DNA of 36,632 nt from Comamonadaceae bacterium (GTDB lineage: Bacteria > Pseudomonadota > Gammaproteobacteria > Burkholderiales > Burkholderiaceae_C), in contig PNMF01000016.1 of the NCBI GenBank assembly GCA_013823485.1, positions 1-36,632 of the forward strand, read 5' to 3'. Below are positions 7,311-16,608 of the stretch, one piece after another (the stretch's first letter is position 1; each line of letters begins with the position of its first letter). The notes below the pieces were generated by a model, which was not told where the DNA came from, ran no database searches, and saw nothing but the letters and a program-made list of their open reading frames with translations. Made by a program: the position numbers and the translations under genes.

Positions 7311-8665
7311 ATACCGCCACCCAGACCATCGAGCTCAAGAAAGACGGCACCGCCCAAGGCGTCCAGCCCGGCTACCTCGCCCGGCGTGACCTGTGGGACT
7401 GGCTCTTCGCCGCGCTGGTGACGGCGGGTGCGGTGTGGGCCTTCGCGCAGTACCACGGGGCCATGAACGTCTATGAACAGTGGATCCTGGCCGGAAGCGT
7501 GCCGTCGCTGATCTGGCTCGGCTGGTTCTGGCGCCCGCTGCGCACCCTGAGCGTGGTGGTCGGATTCTTTTCGCTGCTGGCGATCTGGCTCTACCAGACG
7601 CCCGAGGGTGCCGACCTGGCCCGGGCCGATCAGGTCTTCATGCTGAAGTACTTCATCTCCAGCCAGTCGGCCATCCTGTGGATGAGCCTGCTGTTCTTCA
7701 TGAGCACCGCCTTCTACTGGATCGGACTGCTCACCCGGGCGGGCAGTGCCTTCGAAGCGCTGGGTTCGCGCCTGGCCTGGGCGGCGGTCACGCTCGCGCT
7801 GATCGGCACCATGGTGCGCTGGTACGAGAGCCACCAGATCGGCCCCGGCATCGGCCACATCCCGGTGAGCAACCTGTATGAAGTGTTCGTCCTGTTCTGC
7901 TGGATGACCGCTGCGTTCTACCTGTACTACGAAGACCAGTACCAGACCCGCAGCATGGGCGCGTTCTCGATGCTGATCGTGAGCGCGGCCGTGGGCTTCC
8001 TGCTCTGGTACACGCTGGTCCGTGAGGCCCATGCCATCCAGCCGCTGGTGCCGGCCCTGCAGAGCTGGTGGATGAAGGTCCATGTGCCGGCCAACTTCAT
8101 CGGCTACGGCACCTTTGCCATCGCCGCCATGCTGGCGTTTGCCTACCTCATCAAGCAGTCGGCTGGCGAGACCCGCTGGTACAAGCTGGCGCCCCTGTGG
8201 CTGCTGGGCGTGGTGCTGTGCTTCGAGCCGATCGTGTTCCGCCAGGGCGCGCAGGACCAGGGCGGCAGCTACTGGTTCATCTATTTCGGCATCTCGGCCC
8301 TGATCGTGGGCGGCATCCTGGCCGGACGGCGCCGCATTGCCGAGCGCCTGCCCAGCTTCGAGGTGCTGGACGACGTGATGTACAAGGCCATCGCCGTGGG
8401 CTTTGCCTTCTTCACCATCGCCACCGTGCTGGGCGCGCTGTGGGCCGCCGAGGCCTGGGGTGGTTACTGGAGCTGGGACCCGAAGGAAACCTGGGCCCTG
8501 ATCGTCTGGCTGAACTACGCCGCCTGGCTGCACATGCGCCTGATGAAGGGCCTGCGCGGCACCGTGGCGGCCTGGTGGGCGCTGGTGGGTCTGGCCATCA
8601 CCACCTTCGCCTTCCTGGGGGTCAACATGTTCCTCTCGGGGCTGCACAGCTACGGGGAACTTTGA
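7307..8665 (+). CDS. ccsA: Cytochrome c biogenesis protein CcsA/CcsB (haem-handling subunit)
   Basis: The polytopic partner of ResB in System II cytochrome c maturation (betaproteobacterial members are often annotated CcsB). The 452-aa product has a cytoplasmic N-terminal tail, many hydrophobic segments, and the Trp-rich WWD haem-presentation motif read as [14 protein letters not shown] (Asp391). That motif is followed by YAAWLHMRL, and conserved His residues flank it, as expected for haem ligands. The start ATG at 7307 lies within the resB stop, giving translational coupling. A strong terminator follows at 8726-8760, so resB-ccsA is probably a two-gene unit. Confidence 0.94.
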   Translation: MNTATQTIELKKDGTAQGVQPGYLARRDLWDWLFAALVTAGAVWAFAQYHGAMNVYEQWILAGSVPSLIWLGWFWRPLRTLSVVVGFFSLLAIWLYQTPEGADLARADQVFMLKYFISSQSAILWMSLLFFMSTAFYWIGLLTRAGSAFEALGSRLAWAAVTLALIGTMVRWYESHQIGPGIGHIPVSNLYEVFVLFCWMTAAFYLYYEDQYQTRSMGAFSMLIVSAAVGFLLWYTLVREAHAIQPLVPALQSWWMKVHVPANFIGYGTFAIAAMLAFAYLIKQSAGETRWYKLAPLWLLGVVLCFEPIVFRQGAQDQGGSYWFIYFGISALIVGGILAGRRRIAERLPSFEVLDDVMYKAIAVGFAFFTIATVLGALWAAEAWGGYWSWDPKETWALIVWLNYAAWLHMRLMKGLRGTVAAWWALVGLAITTFAFLGVNMFLSGLHSYGEL

Positions 8666-8685
8666 TCCCGGCCGGCCAAGCTGCC

Positions 8686-8711
8686 GGAACTTTGCAAGAA
8701 TTGCTGCGGTC
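8686..8711 (+). promoter_or_regulatory. ECF-sigma-like promoter pattern upstream of msrP
   Basis: GGAAC (8686-8690), 17 bp, then GGTC (8708-8711). This resembles the GGAAC / GTC architecture of extracytoplasmic-function sigma promoters. A start near 8719 would put the hairpin at 8726-8760 in the msrP leader. Exactly the same pattern and spacing occurs before mlaC. No sigma-factor gene is in the window, so this is inference. Confidence 0.35.
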
Positions 8712-8725
8712 CCACGACCAACCCG

Positions 8726-8760
8726 AACAGCGGCGGCGGAATCCTCCGCACCGCTGTTTT
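8726..8760 (+). terminator. Rho-independent terminator after ccsA
   Basis: AACAGCGG pairs with CCGCTGTT, and inside it GCGGA pairs with TCCGC around an ATCC loop, followed by a short T run. It is 61 bp past the ccsA stop and 17 bp before the msrP ATG. Confidence 0.85.
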
Positions 8761-8777
8761 CATTTGAGGTTCGCAGC

Positions 8778-9770
<993 letters not shown>

Positions 9771-9781
9771 TCCGCGCCGCC

Positions 9782-10462
9782 ATGGCCACGGTGAATCCGT
9801 CGTTGCAGCGGCCGCAGCCCAGCCTGCCCAACCGCCTGCTCCTTAATCCGGCGGCCAAGCCGTTGCTGGGCCTGCTGTGCCTGCTGCCGCTCGGCTGGTT
9901 GTTCTGGGCCGCGTGGCATCACCAGCTCGGCGCCAACCCGGCCGAAGCGCTGATCCGGGAGCTGGGCGACTGGACCTTGCGCTTCCTGGTGCTGGTGCTG
10001 CTGGTCACCCCGGTGCGCACCGTGGCCGGCTGGCCGGCGCTGGCCCGCATGCGGCGCATGCTGGGTCTGTTCGTCTTCTTCTACGCCAGCCTGCACCTGC
10101 TGGCCTACGCCTGGTTCGACATGGGGCTGGACCTGGCGGCCATCGTCCACGACACCGGGCAGCGGCGGTTCATCCTGGTCGGCATGTTGTCCTGGCTGCT
10201 GTTGCTGGCCCTGGCAGCTACGTCGTTCAACCGGGCCATCCGCTGGCTCGGGGCTGCCCGCTGGCAGGCGCTGCACCGGGCCGTGTACGCGGTGGCGGTG
10301 CTGGGCATCCTGCATTTTTTCTGGATGCGCGCCGGCAAGAACAACTTTGCCGAGGTCTGGGTGTACGCCGCCATCCTGGGCGGCTTGCTGGGGTGGCGTC
10401 TGTGGCGCCGACTGGAACGCCGGCGCGGCCTTCAGGCCAGCGGCACTTCCATGCGCAGCTGA
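9782..10462 (+). CDS. msrQ: Haem-binding membrane subunit MsrQ (YedZ)
   Basis: MsrQ is the b-haem inner-membrane protein that passes electrons from quinol to MsrP. The 226-aa product has about six membrane segments of the ferric-reductase-like domain. Candidate haem-ligand His residues lie in FFYASLHLLAY, RWQALHRAVY and GILHFFWM. The Arg-rich loop ARMRRMLGL and the C-terminal WRLWRRLERRR are cytoplasmic by the positive-inside rule. It follows msrP by 11 bp with no promoter seen and must be co-transcribed. Its last 31 bp overlap the 3' end of lysA, which runs the other way. Confidence 0.95.
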   Translation: MATVNPSLQRPQPSLPNRLLLNPAAKPLLGLLCLLPLGWLFWAAWHHQLGANPAEALIRELGDWTLRFLVLVLLVTPVRTVAGWPALARMRRMLGLFVFFYASLHLLAYAWFDMGLDLAAIVHDTGQRRFILVGMLSWLLLLALAATSFNRAIRWLGAARWQALHRAVYAVAVLGILHFFWMRAGKNNFAEVWVYAAILGGLLGWRLWRRLERRRGLQASGTSMRS

Positions 10463-11697
10463 TCGGCAACGCTCTCGCGCTGGCGGATCAGCCGCACCTG
10501 GTCGCCGTCGACCAGCACCTCGGCCGCACGGCCCCGGGTGTTGTAGTTGCTGGCCATGCTCATGCAATAGGCCCCGGCCGACAACACCGCCAGCAGATCG
10601 CCCGACTGCACGTTCAGCGCGCGGTCGCGGCCGATCCAGTCACCGCTCTCGCACACGGGGCCGACCACGTCCCAGGTCATGCCGTCGCCGGAACGGGGCA
10701 CGACCGGTTCGATGCGGTGAAAAGCCTGGTACATGGCCGGACGCGGCAGATCGTTCATGGCCGCATCCACGATCAGGAAGTTCTTCTGTTCGCCGGGCTT
10801 GAGGTAGAGCACCTCGGTCAGGCAGACGCCGGCATTGCCGACCAGCGACCGGCCCGGCTCGATCATGATGCGCCGCTGCCCGAAGCCGCGCGCGTCCAGC
10901 CGGGCCAGCAGCTGCGCCCATAGGTCGTCGGCCGCCGGCGGGGTGTCGCCGTTGTAGTCGATGCCCAGACCGCCGCCGAAGTCGATGTGGGGGATGGGCA
11001 CGCCCGCCGCCTCGATGGCGGTCACCAGGTCGAGCACCCGGTCCATGGCGTCCAGGTAAGGGCCGGCCTGGGTGATCTGGGAGCCGATGTGGCAGTCGAT
11101 GCCCACCACCTGAAGCCCGGCACAACCGGCCGCGTGGCGGTAGGTGGCGATCACCTCCTCATGGGCGATGCCGAACTTGTTGCCCTTCAGGCCGGTGGAG
11201 ATGTAGGGGTGGGTCTTGGCATCGACGTTCGGGTTGACGCGGATGCTCACCGGTGCGCGTCGGCCGAGGCTGCGGGCGACTTCGTCCAGCACGTCGAGTT
11301 CGGCCCGGCTCTCCACATTGAAGCAGCCGATGCCGACCTCGATGGCGCGTCGCATTTCTGCGCGCGTCTTGCCCACGCCGGAGAAGATGATGCGGTCGGG
11401 TTGCACGCCGGCCGCCAGCGCCCGCTCCAGCTCGCCAGCCGAAACGATGTCCAGACCACAACCGGCCCGCACCAGCGTCTGCAGGATCGCCAGCGACGAA
11501 TTCGCCTTCATGGCATAGCAGATCAGGTGGTCGCGCCCGGCCAGACCCCGCTGGTACGCCGCCAGCGACGCCAGCATGGCAGCGCGGCTGTAGACGAAGA
11601 GGGGGGTTCCGTGTTCGCGGGCCAGCCGCGACAGGGCCACGCCCTCCAGGTGCAGTTCACCGTTCTGGTGTGTCAGGAAGGCGGGCAGCTGGGACAT
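10432..11697 (-). CDS. lysA: Diaminopimelate decarboxylase
   Basis: LysA removes CO2 from meso-diaminopimelate to give lysine, the last step of that pathway, in the cytoplasm. The 421-aa protein is a fold-III PLP enzyme. Lys64 in YAMKAN is the PLP Schiff-base lysine, and further motifs are GCGLDIVSAGE, SIRVNPNVDAKTHPYISTG, IDCHIGSQI, HIDFGGGLGI, MIEPGRSLVGNAG and PVCESGD with the active-site Cys. The length is typical. The start ATG at 11695-11697 lies inside the end of lptM (41-bp overlap), so translation is probably coupled. The 3' end overlaps msrQ by 31 bp and no terminator is visible between them. Confidence 0.97.
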   Translation of the reverse strand: MSQLPAFLTHQNGELHLEGVALSRLAREHGTPLFVYSRAAMLASLAAYQRGLAGRDHLICYAMKANSSLAILQTLVRAGCGLDIVSAGELERALAAGVQPDRIIFSGVGKTRAEMRRAIEVGIGCFNVESRAELDVLDEVARSLGRRAPVSIRVNPNVDAKTHPYISTGLKGNKFGIAHEEVIATYRHAAGCAGLQVVGIDCHIGSQITQAGPYLDAMDRVLDLVTAIEAAGVPIPHIDFGGGLGIDYNGDTPPAADDLWAQLLARLDARGFGQRRIMIEPGRSLVGNAGVCLTEVLYLKPGEQKNFLIVDAAMNDLPRPAMYQAFHRIEPVVPRSGDGMTWDVVGPVCESGDWIGRDRALNVQSGDLLAVLSAGAYCMSMASNYNTRGRAAEVLVDGDQVRLIRQRESVADQLRMEVPLA

Positions 11698-11890
11698 TCT
11701 GGGCGGGAGCAGAGAGGGGGGAGGGAGCGGGAGGGGTGGCCGTGGTGGACACGGCGGGGGAGGTCTGCGGGGGCAGGAAGAGCGGGCCTTTCTGGCCGCA
11801 CCCTGAGAGCCCGACGCAGGTCAGGAGCGCCAGAACCCCGAGGCGGGCGGGGCCATGGCAGCGGCCTAGAATGCGTTGGTACCCGAACAT
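11657..11890 (-). CDS. lptM: LPS translocon maturation chaperone LptM (YifL-type small lipoprotein)
   Basis: A 77-aa lipoprotein. It has a short basic N-terminus, the hydrophobic segment [11 protein letters not shown], and the lipobox LSGC with Cys31 as the lipidated residue. The family signature [11 protein letters not shown] follows, then a Pro/Ala/Ser-rich tail. LptM is known to help LptD fold with LptE at the outer membrane. Position upstream of lysA and beside cyaY matches the enterobacterial order cyaY-lptM-dapF. ATG at 11888-11890 has no Shine-Dalgarno. A minus-strand TACAAT sits seven bases before it, so the message may be leaderless. Identity is strong; the exact start is less so. 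Confidence 0.88.
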   Translation of the reverse strand: MFGYQRILGRCHGPARLGVLALLTCVGLSGCGQKGPLFLPPQTSPAVSTTATPPAPSPLSAPAQNVPAARLPDTPER

Positions 11891-11902
11891 CCGCGCATTG
11901 TA
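11867..11902. promoter_or_regulatory. Face-to-face -10 elements forming an inverted repeat between lptM and cyaY
   Basis: TAGAATGCG (11867-11875, plus strand) and TACAATGCG (11902-11894, minus strand) form a 9-bp inverted repeat with one mismatch and an 18-bp spacer. Each contains a -10-like hexamer pointing into the other: the first towards cyaY, the second towards lptM. The cyaY ATG follows at once, and the lptM ATG lies inside the spacer. Confidence 0.45.
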
Positions 11903-12232
11903 ATGACCGACACCGAATACCTGGACCGCGCCGAAGCCCTGCTCACGGCCATCGAACTGAACTGCGACCGGCTCAACGACGACACCGACGCCGACATCGA
12001 CAACCAGCGGGTCGGCGGCATGATCACCCTCACCTTCCGCAACCGCAGCCAGATCATCATCAACCTACAGAAGCCGCTGCAGGAAGTCTGGCTGGCGGCC
12101 AAGGCGGGGGGCTTCCATTACCGGCACGACGGCAGTGCCTGGATGGACACCAAGGGCCACGGCGAGTTTTTTGCCAACCTGACCCGCCACGCCAGCGAGC
12201 AGGCCGGTCAGCCGCTGGATTTCAGTTCCTGA
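11903..12232 (+). CDS. cyaY: Iron donor / frataxin-like protein CyaY
   Basis: CyaY is bacterial frataxin. It binds iron and regulates iron-sulfur cluster assembly on IscS/IscU. The 109-aa protein starts [14 protein letters not shown], with acidic helix 1 residues, then [20 protein letters not shown], the central [20 protein letters not shown] with the conserved Gln-Lys-Pro and Trp, and a [14 protein letters not shown] block, all diagnostic. The start is ATG at 11903, chosen over an in-frame codon at 11876 that lacks family sequence. No Shine-Dalgarno is seen. It is divergent from lptM with 12 bp between start codons, and its last 11 bp overlap the convergent ponA gene. Confidence 0.95.
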   Translation: MTDTEYLDRAEALLTAIELNCDRLNDDTDADIDNQRVGGMITLTFRNRSQIIINLQKPLQEVWLAAKAGGFHYRHDGSAWMDTKGHGEFFANLTRHASEQAGQPLDFSS

Positions 12233-14633
12233 ACAGGTCGAGGATCGAGCGCCGGTCCTCGATGACCGGGGCGCGTGGCTGCTCGCCGGGCGGCAGTTCC
12301 CCGGCCGGACTCTGGCCCGGGAGCGGGTCCTGCATGCCGAGCGACTGAACGCCGCGGTCCGGACCGTATTCCTCGTAGTACCACTCGCCGCCGACGTTGA
12401 CCACACCCGGGGGCGGATCGTAGGGCGCGACCGGGACGTCCTTCAGCGCGGTCTGCATGTACGAGATCCAGATCGGCAGGCTCAGCCCGCCGCCGGTTTC
12501 CCGGCTGCCCAGGTTGCGCGGGGTGTCGTAGCCCACCCAGGCGGCCGCCACGACGGTCGGCTGGTAGCCCACGAACCAGGCGTCGACCGCGTCGTTGGTG
12601 GTGCCTGTCTTCCCGAACAGGTCCGGCCGCTTGAGGGTGGACTGCGCCCGGGCGGCCGTGCCGGAGCGGGTGATCTCCTGCAGCAGGCTGTTCATGACGA
12701 AGGCGTTGCGCGCGTCGATCACCCGCGGAGCGCTGTCCAGCGTGGTCTGCGGCGCCTCGAACAGCACCTGTCCCCGGTAGTCGGACACCTTGGTGATCAG
12801 GGTGGGCGTGACCCGGTAGCCGCCGTTGGCGAACACCGCGTAGCCAGCGGCCATCTGCATCGGCGTGACCGACCCTGCGCCCAGTGCCATGGTCAGGTAG
12901 GGCGGGTGGCGGGCCGGATCGAAGCCGAATCGCGACACCCATTCCTGGGCGCTCTGGGTGCCCACCAGCTGCAGCACCCGGATCGACACCATGTTTTTCG
13001 ATTTGGCCAGTGCGCGGCGCACCGACATCGGGCCATCGAACTGACCATCGTAGTTCTTGGGCTCCCACGGCTTCCCGCCGGTCTGTTCCGCACTGTAGAA
13101 AAGCGGTGCGTCGTTGACCACGGTCATCGGCGTCAGGCCCTTTTCCAGCGCCGCCGAATAGATGAAGGGCTTGAAGCTGGACCCGGGCTGTCGCCATGCC
13201 TGGGTCACGTGGTTGAACTTGTTCTTCTGGAAGTCGAAGCCTCCGACCAGTGCCTGGATGCGTCCGTTGCGGGGGTCCATGGCCACAAAGGCCGACTCCA
13301 CCTCCGGCAGTTGCGTGATCCGCCAGTTCTTGTCGTCCACCTTGACCACCCGGATCACCGCGCCCGGCCGGATCCTGACGTTCGGCCCGGCCTTGTCAGA
13401 CAGGCCCGACTGGGCCGGCTTCAGCCCTTCGCCGGTGATGTCGAACGGCTCGCCATCCTGCCGGACGGCCACCACCTTGCGGGGCGTGGCTTCCAGCACC
13501 ACGGCACTGAGCAGGTCACCGTTGTCGGGCCGGTCCGACAGCGCTTCATCGATGGCGGCATCGCGTTCGGCGGGGTCCGCCGGCAAGGTGATGAACAGCT
13601 CCGGCCCCCGGTAGAACTGGCGACGCTCGAAGTCCAGAATGCCGGCCCGCACCGCCTTGTAAGCGGCTTCCTGGGCCGTCGAACGCACGGTGGTGGTCAC
13701 CACCAGACCGCGCGTGTAGGCCTCCTCGCCGTACTGATCGACCATGGCCTGGCGGACCATCTCGGCCACATAGTCGGCCTGGATGCCGGCGGTGACGGTC
13801 GGCGTGCGCAATTTCAGGGGTTCGGCTTTGGCCTGTTCGGCCTGGGCCTCGGTGATGAAGCCGTTTTCCACCATCCGGTCGATGATGTGCAGCTGCCTGG
13901 CCCGTGCGCGCTTGGGGTTGCGGATCGGGTTGTAGGCCGAGGGCGCCTGCGGCAGGCCGGCCAGCATGGCCGCTTCCGCGATGGTGATGTCCTTGAGCGT
14001 CTTGCCGAAGTAGGTCTGGGCGGCCGATTCAAAGCCGTAGGAGCGCTGACCCAGGAAGATCTGGTTCATATAGATCTCGAGAATCTGCTCCTTGGTCAGC
14101 AGGTGCTCCAGCTTGAAGGTCAGCAGCACTTCGTAGATCTTGCGCGTGTAGCTCTTTTCTGCCGAGAGGTAGACGTTGCGGGCCACCTGCATGGTGATCG
14201 TTGAGGCCCCCTGGCTCTTGGCCTGCCGGAGGTTGGCCAGCGCCGCGCGCAGCATGCCCCGGTAATCCACCCCGCTGTGCTCGAAGAACCGGGCGTCCTC
14301 GATGGCCAGGACCGCGTTCTTCATGACATCCGGGATGTCGTCGATCCGCATCAGGTTCCGGCGCTCCTCGCCGAACTCGCCGATCAGGCGGCCATCGGCA
14401 CTCAGCACCCGCAGCGGCAGCTTGGGCTGGTAATCGGCCAGTCCGGTGACATCCGGCAGGTTCGGGTAGGCGACGGCCAGCGCAATACCCACTCCTATCA
14501 GCACGCATGCAACACCGGCTGCCGCCAGTCCGGCCAGACCCACCACCAAGCGTCCGATCAGGGCGAGCGGACTCGACGGTGCAGATACTCGTTTGGACTG
14601 GGAACGGGTGGGGGTACTGTCGTCAGCGGGCAT
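12222..14633 (-). CDS. mrcA: Bifunctional penicillin-binding protein 1A
   Basis: PBP1A (also called ponA) polymerises lipid II into glycan strands and cross-links them in the periplasm. The 803-aa protein has a basic cytoplasmic tail, one membrane anchor (about residues 24-55), and a GT51 transglycosylase domain with catalytic Glu112 in EDARFFEH and [14 protein letters not shown] linker or OB-like region follows, then a transpeptidase with SSFK (Ser485, Lys488), SKN and KTGTT. The tail after about residue 770 is Pro/Gly-rich. The start is ATG at 14631-14633. The gene is divergent from pilM, an arrangement also known in Pseudomonas. Its 3' end overlaps cyaY by 11 bp. Confidence 0.96.
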   Translation of the reverse strand: MPADDSTPTRSQSKRVSAPSSPLALIGRLVVGLAGLAAAGVACVLIGVGIALAVAYPNLPDVTGLADYQPKLPLRVLSADGRLIGEFGEERRNLMRIDDIPDVMKNAVLAIEDARFFEHSGVDYRGMLRAALANLRQAKSQGASTITMQVARNVYLSAEKSYTRKIYEVLLTFKLEHLLTKEQILEIYMNQIFLGQRSYGFESAAQTYFGKTLKDITIAEAAMLAGLPQAPSAYNPIRNPKRARARQLHIIDRMVENGFITEAQAEQAKAEPLKLRTPTVTAGIQADYVAEMVRQAMVDQYGEEAYTRGLVVTTTVRSTAQEAAYKAVRAGILDFERRQFYRGPELFITLPADPAERDAAIDEALSDRPDNGDLLSAVVLEATPRKVVAVRQDGEPFDITGEGLKPAQSGLSDKAGPNVRIRPGAVIRVVKVDDKNWRITQLPEVESAFVAMDPRNGRIQALVGGFDFQKNKFNHVTQAWRQPGSSFKPFIYSAALEKGLTPMTVVNDAPLFYSAEQTGGKPWEPKNYDGQFDGPMSVRRALAKSKNMVSIRVLQLVGTQSAQEWVSRFGFDPARHPPYLTMALGAGSVTPMQMAAGYAVFANGGYRVTPTLITKVSDYRGQVLFEAPQTTLDSAPRVIDARNAFVMNSLLQEITRSGTAARAQSTLKRPDLFGKTGTTNDAVDAWFVGYQPTVVAAAWVGYDTPRNLGSRETGGGLSLPIWISYMQTALKDVPVAPYDPPPGVVNVGGEWYYEEYGPDRGVQSLGMQDPLPGQSPAGELPPGEQPRAPVIEDRRSILDLFRN

Positions 14634-14659
14634 GAAAACAATCGTTGGAACGGTCGGCC

Positions 14660-14665
14660 ATTATA
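14660..14665 (-). promoter_or_regulatory. Candidate ponA (mrcA) -10 element
   Basis: The minus strand reads a perfect TATAAT followed by GGCCGA, 26 bp upstream of the ponA start. An A7-G5 tract lies just upstream where the -35 would be, with no good -35 hexamer. Confidence 0.55.
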
Positions 14666-14777
14666 AAAACGCCCCCTTTTTTTCCTGCCCACCCGAATGC
14701 AGCCAACTTGTGAGGGGATGTGAGGCGACCTCGCAAGCCGGCTTCGGTGGCCTGCCACGGGATCTTGTCTCGTGTGG

Positions 14778-14813
14778 TTTTGACAACGTTTCCATTTGTG
14801 GGGCGTGTCAAAA
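14778..14813. promoter_or_regulatory. Inverted repeat TTTTGACA-N20-TGTCAAAA upstream of pilM
   Basis: Perfect 8-bp arms (14778-14785 and 14806-14813) with a 20-bp spacer lie in the 268-bp ponA/pilM gap, four bases before a candidate pilM -35. It could be an operator. The rest of the gap holds no gene that I can support. Confidence 0.35.
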
Positions 14814-14817
14814 ATCT

Positions 14818-14846
14818 TTGCTGGTCAAGGGGCTTACTGCTAGCAT
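14818..14846 (+). promoter_or_regulatory. Candidate pilM operon promoter
   Basis: TTGCTG (14818-14823), a 17-bp spacer, then TAGCAT (14841-14846). This is a reasonable sigma-70 match, with a start expected near 14853 and about 50 bases of leader before pilM. Confidence 0.45.
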
Positions 14847-14901
14847 TGAAGTGACTTCTTAAGTTTTGAAACCGCCTTGAGTCGATGTTTTGGGGGCCGC
14901 C

Positions 14902-15981
14902 TTGATCTCACTGGGATCGTTATTCAGCCGTGAACCGGCGCCCATGCTGGGCATAGACATCAGCACGTCCAGCGTCAAGCTGGTGGAACTGAGCCGCAAT
15001 CGGTCAGGCGAGCTGGTCCTGGAACGCTGTGCCATGGAGCCGCTGGAACGCGGCTGGATCGTGGACGGCAACATCGAGAAGTTCGACGAAGTCGCGGATG
15101 CGCTGCGTCGGCTGGTCCGTAAGAGCGGCAGCAAGACCAAGCAGGTCGCGCTGGCGTTGCCGGCCTCCGCCGTGATCACCAAGAAGATCATCCTGCCCGG
15201 CGGCCTGACGGACAAGGAGCTGGAGGCCCAGGTCGAGTCCGAGGCCAACCAGTACATCCCTTTCTCGCTCGACGAGGTGAGCCTCGACTTCTGCGTCATC
15301 GGCCCCAGCGCCACCGCGGTCGGCGATGTGGAGGTGCTGATCGCTGCCTCCCGCAAGGAAAAAGTGTCCGATCGGCAGGGTCTGGCCGAAGCGGCGGGCC
15401 TGAAGCCCGTCGTGATGGATGTGGAGTCTTATGCGTCGCGGCTGGCCGCAGGGCGGGTCGTCGAGTCCCTGCCCAATCAGGGCGCGGATGCGCTGGTGGC
15501 CCTGTTCGAGATCGGCTCCCTGACCACCAGCATGCAGGTGATCCGCAACGACGAGGTTCTGTACGAGCGGGATCAGGCCTTCGGCGGCGCCCAGCTGACC
15601 CAGCTCATCGTCCGCCAGTACGGTTTCTCCGCTGACGAAGCGGAGGCCAAGAAACGTTCGGGTGAATTGCCGGAAGACTACCCGCAGGCGGTGCTGAATC
15701 CCTTCGTGGACAGCCTGGCCCAGGAAGTGGGTCGTGCGCTCCAGTTCTTTTTCACCAGCACGCCGTTCAACAAGGTCGATCATGTCCTGCTGGCGGGCGG
15801 CAGTGCCGGTCTGTCCGGCCTCACTGAGGCCGTGACCCAGCAGACCTCGTTCAATTGCATGGTGATCAACCCGTTCGACACCATGGAAATGGGCGCCTCC
15901 GTCCAGGCCCGCAAGATCAGCCGGGAAGCCCCCGCCTACCTGACATCGACCGGGCTGGCCCTCAGGAGGTTCCACCAATGA
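14902..15981 (+). CDS. pilM: Type IV pilus inner-membrane platform protein PilM
   Basis: PilM is an actin-like cytoplasmic protein that binds the N-terminus of PilN and links the alignment complex to the pilus motor. The product is 359 aa from the TTG at 14902, which follows a TGGGGG purine run; an in-frame TTG at 14890 is equally open, so the start is uncertain by four residues. The N-terminus has the nucleotide-binding pattern LGIDISTSSVKLVEL, followed by ALPASAVITKKI, a FEIGSLTTSMQVI block and the C-terminal LLAGGSAGLSGL phosphate-binding motif. It opens the pilMNOPQ operon and its stop overlaps the pilN start. Confidence 0.95.
   Translation: MISLGSLFSREPAPMLGIDISTSSVKLVELSRNRSGELVLERCAMEPLERGWIVDGNIEKFDEVADALRRLVRKSGSKTKQVALALPASAVITKKIILPGGLTDKELEAQVESEANQYIPFSLDEVSLDFCVIGPSATAVGDVEVLIAASRKEKVSDRQGLAEAAGLKPVVMDVESYASRLAAGRVVESLPNQGADALVALFEIGSLTTSMQVIRNDEVLYERDQAFGGAQLTQLIVRQYGFSADEAEAKKRSGELPEDYPQAVLNPFVDSLAQEVGRALQFFFTSTPFNKVDHVLLAGGSAGLSGLTEAVTQQTSFNCMVINPFDTMEMGASVQARKISREAPAYLTSTGLALRRFHQ
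15964..15970 (+). promoter_or_regulatory. Strong ribosome-binding site for pilN
   Basis: A perfect AGGAGGT lies seven bases before the pilN ATG, inside the end of pilM. It fixes the pilN start and suggests high translation independent of pilM coupling. Confidence 0.8.
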
Positions 15982-16595
15982 TCCTGATCAACCTTCTGCC
16001 TCACCGCGAGGCGGCCCGCAAACGGCAGAAAGAGCTGTTCTTCACGCAGCTGGGCGCCTCGGCACTCGCCGGTGTCCTGGTGTCTGCGGCCGTATTCCTG
16101 TGGTACCAGGCCCGCATCGAGGAGCAACAGGCCCGCAACGAATTCCTGGTGGCGGAGACCGCCAAGCTGGACGCCGAAATCAAGGACATCGCCAGCCTGC
16201 AGCAGCAGATCGCATCGCTGCGCGCGCGGCAGACCGCCGTTGAAGATCTCCAGGCGGACCGGAACCTTCCCGTTCACATGCTGGAAGAGCTGGTCACCCA
16301 GCTGCCCGAAGGCGTCTACCTCAACACCATCCGCCAGGAGAACCTCAGCATCCTGCTGACCGGCACCGCCCAGTCCCAGGAGCGGGTCTCCGAACTGCTG
16401 CGCAACCTCGGCAACAACAGCCCCTGGCTGACCCGTCCCGAGCTGGTCGAGATCGTCGCCGGTTCGGCTGCGCTGGCCGGACGCGAACAGCGCCGGGTGT
16501 CCAACTTCACCGTCCGGGCCACATTGAAACGCCCTGTGCCGGCAGCCCCGGCGACACCAGCTCCTGCTGCCGGTCAGCCGCCGGGCAAGGTCTGA
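15978..16595 (+). CDS. pilN: Type IV pilus alignment protein PilN
   Basis: PilN is a bitopic inner-membrane protein that heterodimerises with PilO and is bound by PilM. The 205-aa product begins MILINLLPHREAARKRQ, whose INLLP motif is the PilM-binding segment. It has one membrane span (about residues 24-44) and a coiled-coil stretch (about 48-95) rich in Gln, Glu and Leu. A ferredoxin-like periplasmic domain with LPEGVYLNTI follows, then a Pro/Ala-rich tail. The ATG overlaps the pilM stop and is served by AGGAGGT. Confidence 0.95.
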   Translation: MILINLLPHREAARKRQKELFFTQLGASALAGVLVSAAVFLWYQARIEEQQARNEFLVAETAKLDAEIKDIASLQQQIASLRARQTAVEDLQADRNLPVHMLEELVTQLPEGVYLNTIRQENLSILLTGTAQSQERVSELLRNLGNNSPWLTRPELVEIVAGSAALAGREQRRVSNFTVRATLKRPVPAAPATPAPAAGQPPGKV

Positions 16596-16608
16596 TCAGG
16601 GGTGCATC

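Noticed and set aside
14634-14901. A small gene in the ponA-pilM gap.
   Set aside because: Short open frames there (such as 14593-14862) have no ribosome-binding site and cross the promoter elements and inverted repeat; composition is AT-richer than coding DNA nearby.
15004-15978. Long minus-strand open frame opposite pilM, and similar frames opposite msrP, aroB/dgt and mla genes.
   Set aside because: All are mirror frames of clear plus-strand genes with biased composition, with no recognisable motifs or ribosome-binding sites.
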